Assembly (NCBI GenBank): GCA_029817715.1
Contig: JARUPY010000189.1
Location: 4,464,001-4,528,000, forward strand
DNA length: 64,000 bases
Reading direction: 5' to 3'
DNA from: Melastoma dodecandrum
Taxonomy: Eukaryota; Streptophyta; Magnoliopsida; Myrtales; Melastomataceae
The translations under genes were made by a program, and so were the position numbers. Within the stretch, counting starts at the first letter, position 1, and every line of letters begins with the position of its first letter. This document shows positions 56,397-64,000 of the stretch, in pieces. A model generated the notes under the pieces. The model made no database searches and was not told the origin of the DNA. It saw only the letters and a program-made list of their open reading frames with translations.

Positions 56397-58256
56397 TTAT
56401 TCAAACTCAAATGCGAAAGTGTGTCCATAAATGGCACTTATTACATCAAACCATGAGGCCAAGAGAATCAGTTTTTGGCCAAAGGTACTGATAAAGCAAA
56501 GCAACAAAAGAAGTGCATTATGCTTCATCCACAGAAGGTGCATCAGCAAGGTTATCGCGCAGAAGCTTGTCCTGGCGTTCCACTGTGCGAGTAAGGTCAC
56601 CATACGCTGGAGCACGCGAATATCTTCCCCATTCTCCACAGCTTGCTGCTTGAGATCATTGAGGAGTGTGCGGAGATCCGAGGGAAGTAAGACGTCCTCA
56701 GATAGTCCAGCTGCTTTCTGTGCAGCAGAGGCTGAAGCAGTAGAAGGTGTTGCAGTAGCAGCCTTCTTCACAGCTCTGGGGGCTGGAGGTTTCTCCTCAG
56801 CAGCAGGGGATGATTCTGTAGACTTCCCTTTGAGAGTCCAAGTCGAACCCGACTTCACATAGTGCATGCTGGTGATGATTTGGTTCCCGAAGGTTCCAAC
56901 CTTCCACTTCTCTTGCATAGCAGATGCATTAGAAGAAATTCCAGCAAGTTTCAAGAGGCCGGCAATTACCTGGCCGTACGGGAGAGCTTTCCCGGTGGTG
57001 TTGCAGCACCTTTTCATGTGCTGAAAGACTAGAAGTCCAAGGTTGAAGGGGATCCCTTTCATAATGTGCGCCATGACCAACGCATCATTTGGAGTAATGG
57101 TGTCAATGCTCCCACTACGCGGTAGAAGGCAGAATAGCACAGCCCTGTGTAGAATTCTGCATTTGATGTCCAGCCTCGTGGACTCAAGATACCTCGGCAC
57201 TTGTGCCTTCTTTCCAAGGATGATGCTGTAAGAAGCAGTCCGGCCAAGCTCAGATAGTGGGTCGTGCTCCTCACATCCAAACATTTGGTTTACATCGTGA
57301 GCGGAGAAGACAAGAGTGATCCCGTCCACAACCATCTTGATGAACTTCACAAGTGGACCATCCTCATGAAACGTGATGTTGGCGTAGAATTCTCTCAATT
57401 TCACTACGGGCAACTCAGCATACGTTTCGCAGAAGGATTTCAATCCAAGGTTCTCAAAGAGAGGAGCTATATCGAGATCATTAGCGGCAAACCAATTGAA
57501 ATCAATACGCTTGAAGGTAGCAATCTGCCTACCCATAGCATCATAACTAGGCAGCCTAGTGTCAGCAAGAACATCATCAATCTCCTTTTGTGAGACAAGA
57601 GATGTTACCGAAGGAGTGAAGCCTTTGATGACCTCGATGGTAGAAACGTCCGTGAGAGAGACCTTTGCCGGTGACTTAGGTTTCTTCACGTCGATCTTTG
57701 TCATTGATGAGCTCACGGTCTCAGGAACTTTCCTTTTCTGCCGAGTGCGAGAAGCAATAGCTCCTGGCTTCATAGCGTCATGGAGAAGTTTGGCCTTTGG
57801 AGAAGTCGTCTGTATAAGAGACGCCTGAGATGCAGAGGCTTTGCCCTTCTGCTTGCGATCCGGCATGGAGAGTACTTGAGAGATGGGCTCAACCTCAAGA
57901 ATCTCATCATCAGCCTCATCATCGGTAGAGGGTTGCTTTTCCTTGTCAGAAACAGCATTCTCGACATCATCATCGTTGGGCGAATCATCGTCTCGAACAA
58001 CAGGGGTTTCCTCAACAGAGGGCTGGACGACAGGAGGTTCCTCTGTCGCAGTGGGTGGAATTGCATCCGTGTCTTCCAAATCCTCTTGGAGCTGGACTGT
58101 AGGAAGCCCTAGATCCTCGGAGATGGTGTCCTCATCGGCTGAGTGTTCAGCAACGATGGCAGTAGGTGTTTCCTTCAGGGGAGATGGAGATTTCTCCGAT
58201 GAAGGTGTGGCGGCAGCAAGAGACTTTTTCCGGAGAAATTTCGTCGTGGGTGCCAT
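56397..58256 (-). CDS. Sirevirus env-like ORF, C-terminus frameshifted
   Basis: 619 residues downstream of pol, in the position of the Sirevirus env-like gene, whose role is unproven. Residues 1-190 are acidic and Ser/Pro/Thr-rich; a basic cluster (KRK, VKKPKSP) lies at about 175-200. Residues about 230-475 form a compact domain (FKRIDFNWFAANDLDIAPLFENLG, VKLREFYANITFHEDG, FSAHDVNQMFG, RPL/CRILHRAVLFCLLPRSG, MAHIMKGIPFNLGLLVFQHM) like the 'putative plant transposon protein' domain seen in several plant retroelements. An Ala/Pro/Ser linker follows, then an alpha-helical tail. At about residue 555 (near 56590) the coding signal moves to another frame, where a charged tail of about 25 codons ends in a stop; the hydrophobic, membrane-like end of the open frame is therefore probably a frameshift artefact. 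Confidence 0.75.
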   Translation of the reverse strand: MAPTTKFLRKKSLAAATPSSEKSPSPLKETPTAIVAEHSADEDTISEDLGLPTVQLQEDLEDTDAIPPTATEEPPVVQPSVEETPVVRDDDSPNDDDVENAVSDKEKQPSTDDEADDEILEVEPISQVLSMPDRKQKGKASASQASLIQTTSPKAKLLHDAMKPGAIASRTRQKRKVPETVSSSMTKIDVKKPKSPAKVSLTDVSTIEVIKGFTPSVTSLVSQKEIDDVLADTRLPSYDAMGRQIATFKRIDFNWFAANDLDIAPLFENLGLKSFCETYAELPVVKLREFYANITFHEDGPLVKFIKMVVDGITLVFSAHDVNQMFGCEEHDPLSELGRTASYSIILGKKAQVPRYLESTRLDIKCRILHRAVLFCLLPRSGSIDTITPNDALVMAHIMKGIPFNLGLLVFQHMKRCCNTTGKALPYGQVIAGLLKLAGISSNASAMQEKWKVGTFGNQIITSMHYVKSGSTWTLKGKSTESSPAAEEKPPAPRAVKKAATATPSTASASAAQKAAGLSEDVLLPSDLRTLLNDLKQQAVENGEDIRVLQRMVTLLAQWNARTSFCAITLLMHLLWMKHNALLLLLCFISTFGQKLILLASWFDVISAIYGHTFAFEFE

Positions 58257-58876
58257 TGGTGTTGAGAGAATCGGGGAATGGAATGCTAGGGTTTCGTGTT
58301 TTCTTCTGGGGAAGATGAAACAGAGACCTCCGATTTAGTTTAAGTAAGCGAGGCTTCTTAGTGAAATTAGGAAAAAATTTTATTTCCTAAAATTCAATAT
58401 ATTGGAAAGAAGATATTTTCTTCCATTATAAATATTTCATGAATGATTTCTTTAGATGGAAAATCTTGTTCCACCTAAGATATTCAGAAACAATATCTTT
58501 TTGGAGATTTTCACACGTAATTGGTTTTAATCTCCAAGATTTTGTTTAACGAACTGCAGAAGGTCCGCACTTTGGGTGGCTTCTGCTTGACAGAAGGATT
58601 CCTTCTGTAGATGCTTTCGATTTTGGAAAGCTAATTTTTGCTCGAATCATTTTGCAGATATATTTTCACAATATATCTTCTGCTTTAAACTTCCAATTTT
58701 ATTTTTGGAAATTTTTAATTCGAGTTGTGTTTATTAAGGTATGCTCTTGCTATACCTTCTGTAGCGTAGAAGGATGTACCTTCTATAGTGTAGCATACTA
58801 AGTATTCTACCTTCTGTTGTAAGTTTCTATATTATATAAAGTACTTACATGACTTTTCCTTGTCTTTTGTAAGACG

Positions 58877-59479
58877 TTATAGGGGATGGCAGATTCCCAA
58901 TTCGCTTCTAAAAAAGAAAAACTTTTCTTTATTCAGAGGCTTGGTGAAAATGTCAGCCAATTGATGTTCTGTGTTAATGTATTCTACACTAACAGAACCC
59001 TGTTGTACATTGTCTCTCAGAAAATGATGTCTGAGTTCAATGTGCTTCGATCTAGAGTGATACACTGGATTCTTAGCTAGGCTTATCGCACTAGTATTAT
59101 CACAATTGATCGGAATTTTTGTAAATGAGTGACCGTAGTCCTCAAGTTGTTGTCTCATCCATAGAAGTTGAGCACAACAGCTTGCGGCTGCTATGTACTC
59201 GGCTTCTGCAGTGGAGAGGGCAACAGAAGTCTGCTTCTTAGAGAACCATGAAATCTACATGTTTCCCATAAGCTGACATGTACCACTAGTACTTTTTCTG
59301 TCAACCTTACATCCTGCGAAGTCTGCATCGGAATATCCAATGAGATCAAAGTTTGATCCTTTTGGATACCAAATGCCTAGGTTCATAGAACCCTGTAAAT
59401 ATCTAAAGATTCTCTTGACTGCTGTCATGTGAGACTCTTTAGGTGCTGATTGAAATCTAGCACAGAGACATACACTGAA
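58877..59479 (-). pseudogene. Sirevirus RNase H, separated by frameshift and nonsense codon
   Basis: Continues pol in a different frame from 59479 ([78 protein letters not shown], then HIELRHHFLRDNV and HQLADIFTKPL). The RNase H residues Asp (SDADFAG) and Glu (TAEAEY) are present. A TAG stop at 59257-59255 (minus strand) interrupts the reading after GNM. It would restore RNase H only if both lesions were absent. Confidence 0.85.
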
Positions 59480-62400
59480 GTATGTCAGGTCTAGAAGCTG
59501 TAAGATACAGAAGGGAACCTATCATGCTTCTGTAGAGCTTACTATCCACTTCTTTCCCGTTTTCATCCTTGTCTATTTGGGTATTTGTACCCATTGGAGT
59601 AGACAAAGGTTTTGTGCCTTCTAGGCCAAATTTCTTCAGGAGCTGCTTAGTGTACTTTTCTTGATGCAAGAATGTACCTTCTGCAGTCTGCTGAATTTGT
59701 AAACCAAGGAAGAACGTGAGTTCTCCCATCATGCTCATCTCAAACTCACTTGTCATGAGTTTGGAGAATTCGTTACAGAGCGTTTCATCAGTTGATCCAA
59801 AGATAATGTCATCGACATAAATCTGAACAACAATGAGATGATTGCTTCTGTGTTTGAGAAAGAGAGTGGTATCTACTCTTCCTCTTTTGTAGCCCTTTTC
59901 AACAAGGAAGGAGCTAAGCCTTTCATACCATGCCCTAGGAGCCTGTTTAAGGCCATACAGAGCTTTGGAGAGTTTATAGACGTAGTCTCTGTGTTGCAGA
60001 TCCTTGAAACCAGGAGGTTGACTTACGTATACCTCTTCTTTGATTTCTCCATTGAGGAATGCACTTTTTACGTCCATTTGATACAACTTAAAATTGTTGT
60101 AGCAAGCATAAGCTAATAAGAGTCTTATTGCCTCTAGACGTGCTACAGGAGCAAACGTCTCATCAAAGTCTATACCCTCTTCTTGAGAGTACCCTTTTGC
60201 AACGAGTCGAGCCTTGTTCCTCACAACAATGCCAGACTCATTTAGTTTGTTCCTGAAAACCCATTTAGTTTCAATGATGGAACGGTTGTCAGGTTTAGGA
60301 ACAAGTGACCACACTTTGCTCCTTTCAAATTGATTAAGCTCCTCTTGCATAGCAAGTATCCAATCTGGATCATTAAGAGCTTCATCAATATTCTCTGGCT
60401 CTTTCTGTGATAGAAAAGCCGAGTGTTCATAGAAGGCATTTACAGAACTTCTAGTCTGTATGCCTCTGTTAAGATCTCCTATGACTTGGTCTATAGGATG
60501 ACGTCTTTGATAAAGAGCAGGTGCTCTAATATCACTTTGTTGATTATTATGAGAATGTTCTTCATAATTATCATTTGTTTGTTCAAGATCATTTTTAGAT
60601 TCATGAACAGAAGGTTCACCCTTCTCTTTCGTAGAGGGTAGAGGTTCTACAGCATCTTCTGTAGGTTCTTGAGATATAACATCTCTTGTAATAATAGTAG
60701 GAAGGCCATTAATTTTTACATTAATAGACTCCTCTATAGTAGAAGTTCTTTTATTTAGAACTCTATAAGCTTTGCTAGACAAAGAGTATCCGAGAAAGAT
60801 GCCCTCATCTGTCTTAGCTTCGAACTTTCCTAAATTGTCCTTAGAAGGTCTCAAGATAAAACAAGGACTTCCAAAGGAGTAGAAATAGGAGATGTTCGGT
60901 TTTCTCCCCCTGTATAGTTGATAGGGAGTTTTCTCAAGTATGGGTCTAAGTAGAACCCTGTTTGATATGTAGCAGGCTGTATTAACAGCTTCTGCCCATA
61001 GGTTCTGTGGAGCGTTGCTCTCACATATCATGGTTCTAGCCATGTCTATAAGCGTCCGATTTTTCCTTTCTGCTACTCCATTCTGTTGAGGAGTATATGG
61101 TGCAGAAAAATTGTGATCGATACCTTGTTCGTCACAGAAAGTAGCGAAGTCATGGTTTTCAAACTCAGTACCATGATCCGTTCTTATAGCTTTTACAGAA
61201 GATCCAGTTTCATTCTGTAATTTCTTAGCTAGCTTAATGAAAGTTTCAAAAGCATCACTTTTGTGAGTTAGAAATTTAACCCACGTGTATCTAGAGTAGT
61301 CATCGACCACAACTAGACAGTATCTTTTACCGCCGACACTCTGAACTCTAGTAGGTCCAAATAGATCCATATGTAGAAGTTCAAGAGGTTGAGAAGTAGA
61401 GACTTCATTCTTAGATTTGAATGAAGACTTAGTTTGTTTTCCAAGAGAACATGCTTCACAGAAGCTGTCATGCTCAAAACGGATATTGGGTAATCCCTTA
61501 ACCAAATCCTTTTTCACAAGCTTGGATAACAATTTGAAGTTGGAATGTCCCAACCTTCTATGCCATAGATGGCTCTCATCTTTAACGGACAGAAGGCAGT
61601 TTTCTGTAATACAGAAGCTCTCCTGTGTCAAGGTATAAATGTTCCTTTTCCGATTTCCAATGATGCGAACTTCATTGTCTAGGATACCAGAACACTTGTC
61701 TTGATCAAAAGTTATTTTATAACCTTTGTCACAAAGCTGGCTAATGCTCAGCAAATTATGCTTGAGTTCTGTGACCAACAGAACCTCATCTATGACCATG
61801 GAGTCAGGACTTCCAATGGTATCTTTTCCAATGACAGAGCCTTTGCTATTGTCACCAAATTTCACAGACCCTCCATTATGTAGAGTCAATTGTGAAAATT
61901 TTGAAGGATCTCCGGTCATATGCCTGGAGCATCCGCTATCCAGATACCATTCACTTTCAACAGCTTCTGTTTGAAAGCAGGTATGCATTTCATTTTGAGT
62001 TTCTGTGTGAGCGGTGAGACACATTAGTGCTTCTTCATCCTCAACATCAAAATCATCAAGATCTGCCCAAGCAGCAATTGCTTTCCTGGACTTAGATTGT
62101 GTAGAAGGTTTTTCCTTCTCTTTAAGTAAAGGACATTCTGTCTTATAGTGTCCTTTCTTTTTACATTCAAAACAAGTGACCAATCTTGGATCAAATTGCT
62201 TTTCACGATTTTGGCTTCTTTTATTGAAGCGTTTCTTGGTGGCGAACCGCAGAAGACGTTTAGCTATCATTGCGAGTTCATCATCCGAGTCAGCTTCTGC
62301 TTCATCATCAGAACCTTCTGTAGGTTCTTCCGATGCTCTGAAAGCTATTGCTCTCTTTGTATCAGATTGAGAGGATCTTTCCATCTCATATGATATTAAG

Positions 62401-63005
62401 GAGCTCATCAACTGATCTAGTCGAAGAGTAGAAAGATCTTTAGCTTCCTCTATAGCTGTTTTCTTAGCTTCCCAAGATTTGGGTAGAGTACGCAGAACCT
62501 TTCGAACTATCTCAGAATTTGTATAGATTTTGCCTAAATGTGTTAAGGCATCAACTAGGAGGTTGAGTCTCTGGAACATCTGTTCTACAGATTCATCAGC
62601 CTTCATAGTAAAATTTTCATATTGATGAATTAGAAAATTCATCTTAGTTTCTCTAATATGGTCTGTCCCAACATACATGGTGACAAGCTTATCCCAGATT
62701 TCCTTGCCCGAAGTGCAAGTAGAAACTTTCACGAATTCACTTTCAGACATAGCACTAAACATTAGATACTTTGCCGTCTTAGTGAGTCGTTTGATCTTGA
62801 GGTATTCCCGTGTAGGACGACCATCTCGATCATTTTGTTGGTTCTCTGGTATAGAAGGTGGACCATCTTCTATATAGGACCATAAGTCGTCGTCAATAGC
62901 ATCGACGAATGCACTCATTCGAATTTTCCAATAGGCAAAATTCTTACCATCAAATATGGGAGGATTCCCAACATGTGGTTTTGGTATATGATAGTTATCA
63001 GCCAT
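59457..63005 (-). CDS. Sirevirus gag-pol polyprotein (open up to RNase H)
   Basis: 1182 open residues starting [13 protein letters not shown], the gag start at 63005 following the PBS-leader. Order by residue: UBN2-type gag about 10-220; zinc knuckle [14 protein letters not shown] about 277; retropepsin [10 protein letters not shown] about 355; integrase HHCC (HLWHRRLGH... FCEAC) about 478-520; catalytic D (HMDLFGP) about 548, D (RTDHGTEF) about 612, E (NGVAERKNR) about 643; RT about 880-1120 with catalytic YVDDIIFG at about 1063; start of RNase H with the usual RPDI. All catalytic residues are in place. A one-base frameshift near 59480-59484 ends the frame with a short wrong tail; the remaining RNase H is the next feature. 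Gag, protease, integrase and RT could still be made. Confidence 0.92.
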   Translation of the reverse strand: MADNYHIPKPHVGNPPIFDGKNFAYWKIRMSAFVDAIDDDLWSYIEDGPPSIPENQQNDRDGRPTREYLKIKRLTKTAKYLMFSAMSESEFVKVSTCTSGKEIWDKLVTMYVGTDHIRETKMNFLIHQYENFTMKADESVEQMFQRLNLLVDALTHLGKIYTNSEIVRKVLRTLPKSWEAKKTAIEEAKDLSTLRLDQLMSSLISYEMERSSQSDTKRAIAFRASEEPTEGSDDEAEADSDDELAMIAKRLLRFATKKRFNKRSQNREKQFDPRLVTCFECKKKGHYKTECPLLKEKEKPSTQSKSRKAIAAWADLDDFDVEDEEALMCLTAHTETQNEMHTCFQTEAVESEWYLDSGCSRHMTGDPSKFSQLTLHNGGSVKFGDNSKGSVIGKDTIGSPDSMVIDEVLLVTELKHNLLSISQLCDKGYKITFDQDKCSGILDNEVRIIGNRKRNIYTLTQESFCITENCLLSVKDESHLWHRRLGHSNFKLLSKLVKKDLVKGLPNIRFEHDSFCEACSLGKQTKSSFKSKNEVSTSQPLELLHMDLFGPTRVQSVGGKRYCLVVVDDYSRYTWVKFLTHKSDAFETFIKLAKKLQNETGSSVKAIRTDHGTEFENHDFATFCDEQGIDHNFSAPYTPQQNGVAERKNRTLIDMARTMICESNAPQNLWAEAVNTACYISNRVLLRPILEKTPYQLYRGRKPNISYFYSFGSPCFILRPSKDNLGKFEAKTDEGIFLGYSLSSKAYRVLNKRTSTIEESINVKINGLPTIITRDVISQEPTEDAVEPLPSTKEKGEPSVHESKNDLEQTNDNYEEHSHNNQQSDIRAPALYQRRHPIDQVIGDLNRGIQTRSSVNAFYEHSAFLSQKEPENIDEALNDPDWILAMQEELNQFERSKVWSLVPKPDNRSIIETKWVFRNKLNESGIVVRNKARLVAKGYSQEEGIDFDETFAPVARLEAIRLLLAYACYNNFKLYQMDVKSAFLNGEIKEEVYVSQPPGFKDLQHRDYVYKLSKALYGLKQAPRAWYERLSSFLVEKGYKRGRVDTTLFLKHRSNHLIVVQIYVDDIIFGSTDETLCNEFSKLMTSEFEMSMMGELTFFLGLQIQQTAEGTFLHQEKYTKQLLKKFGLEGTKPLSTPMGTNTQIDKDENGKEVDSKLYRSMIGSLLYLTASRPDILQCMSLC

Positions 63006-63635
63006 TAGTTCAATTCGTATAGAGTATCAGACTTCTATAGAACAGAACGTTGACGATTACTGCGTAGAACCTCAACAAGCTGAAAGCTTCTGTTGGGTAG
63101 AAGACAGTTATCAAACCGACCGTAAGGTCTCTAGTAATTAGAGAATGAATGTCCATATGACAAATCTGAATTGTCTTTTTCGATAGCAGATGTCAAATTC
63201 TCGCAGAGCAATAGGCTTCTGCAGAACAGAACCAAGATGCAAATGGCAAAAGAGTATTTAAGTGGTAGAGTCTTTGTAAGATCACAGCAGGACAATTAGC
63301 CTCTGTTTGACCAGAACTCTTATATCAATTTTTGTATTTCAACAGAGTGTAAGCTTCTGTTGAAATATAATTCTGATAGAGCGTAGGCTTCTACAGAGTA
63401 GAGACGGATAACTTTTCACAGGACTTAAAGCTTCTGTGGAAGTAAATCTGATTCCTTTGATAATCAAGTTCTAGATAGTCAGAACAAGAGAACCAAACAG
63501 AGCAATCCAAACAGAAACAAATTTTGATCTGTTTAGATGATAATCGCAGAGTCAGAGGCTTCTGCAGCGTAGAGTGTGTAGCTGGCACGAGCTTCTGTGG
63601 ATCTACAACAAGTGGTTAAGCTTCTGTTGGAACCC

Positions 63636-63647
63636 GCTCTGATACCA
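63636..63647 (-). other. Primer-binding site of the Sirevirus
   Basis: Minus strand TGGTATCAGAGC, perfect complement of the initiator tRNA-Met 3' end, two bases from the LTR. Confidence 0.9.
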
Positions 63648-63649
63648 AT

Positions 63650-64000
63650 TGTTACACTAAGAGGGGGAGTGAATTAGTGTTAAAGTCCAATTAAGGATAT
63701 TTAACTCCTTTTCGATTAACCCCGCAGCGGAAGAAAGCTTCTGTGCCACAGAACCTTAGAGATAGGTTTCTGTAAAACAGAACGTTGGATTGTGATTGCG
63801 ATTTGTTTGAAGTACGCAAGACTTTTATAGTGGTTCGGCAAATCGCCTACTCCACTCTTCACCCAGAAACTTGGATGGTTTCCACTCAATTTTATCTCAA
63901 TACAGATTACACAATCGATAGCAAATAGAGCTGATCAGAAAGTTCTTCACTGTAGAAGTCTGAGTGACAGAGCACAGACCAGAAGGTTCTGTACCGTAGA
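63650..64000 (-). repeat. 5' LTR of the Sirevirus, partial
   Basis: Matches 54013-54363 with about two differences (agaggggga/ggggggg near the start; gagtgaca/gagtggca near 63964). It includes the first GAA-NN-TTC copies. The rest lies outside the window. Confidence 0.92.

Larger units (their letters stand above)
54013..64000 (-). mobile_element. Sirevirus (Ty1/copia) with env-like ORF, near complete
   Basis: Minus-strand order: 5' LTR (63650 to beyond 64000), PBS (63636-63647), gag-pol (58877-63005), env-like ORF (56397-58256), PPT (55883-55899), 3' LTR (54013-55882). An extra ORF after pol and repeated PPT-like tracts near the 3' end are hallmarks of Sireviruses. Over the shared ~350 bp the two LTRs differ at about two positions, so the insertion is recent. 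Three lesions are visible (pol frameshift, pol nonsense codon, env-like frameshift). The left flank is CAAGC (54008-54012); the matching duplication would be outside the window. Confidence 0.92.

Noticed and set aside
57264..58338. Plus-strand open frames of 82-151 codons antisense to the env-like ORF
   Set aside because: Shadows of the real minus-strand frame; Ser-rich translations mirror its acidic codons.

Overview
This window is nuclear DNA of a flowering plant. The evidence is two intron-bearing plant gene models (a plasmodesmata-located protein and a pectinesterase) lying among plant-specific retrotransposon lineages: chromovirus, Tat/Ogre-like and Athila-like Ty3/gypsy, Sirevirus and other Ty1/copia, and a CACTA transposase relic. 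The species cannot be fixed from the sequence alone. Roughly four fifths of the window is transposable-element DNA, much of it nested and decayed.

Layout. 1-7483 is a minus-strand chromovirus (5' LTR 7016-7483, gag, protease, RT, RNase H, integrase, start of a chromodomain at the window edge), interrupted at 1503-4188 by a truncated minus-strand copia. 7484-10500 is mostly unassigned, with an LTR-like relic around 9300-10260. 10668-11862 is the one gene that looks intact, a three-exon PDLP (DUF26) gene. 12133-13720 holds two palindromic or foldback repeat structures. 13980-19215 is a decayed plus-strand Tat-like gypsy, abutted by a copia LTR fragment. 21480-31470 is a decayed plus-strand gypsy split by a younger complete non-autonomous LTR element at 22145-29926, with a 5-bp target-site duplication, 1.88-kb LTRs and one 183-codon double zinc-knuckle ORF behind its own TATA box. 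31600-32680 is a Sirevirus-like LTR relic. 34080-38275 is an Athila-like relic with its LTR. 38694-43835 is a Tat/Ogre-like element with an approximately 4-kb LTR, tRNA-type PBS and an accessory ORF, cut off 75 bp before a pectinesterase gene (43911-45866) that carries a frameshift. 46929-49770 is an internally deleted copia, 50640-51800 a CACTA transposase relic, and 52070-53745 a second Tat-like pol fragment. 54013-64000 is a young minus-strand Sirevirus with complete 3' LTR, env-like ORF and gag-pol; its 5' LTR runs off the window.

How it fits together. The two cellular genes act at the cell surface (plasmodesmata; cell wall) but nothing shows that they are functionally linked. The main interest lies in the mobile elements: the non-autonomous element with an apparently separately promoted zinc-knuckle gene, the Sirevirus LTR packed with GAA-NN-TTC palindromes, and the retroelement/pectinesterase junction. 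All similarities were judged by eye from motifs; no database search was run.
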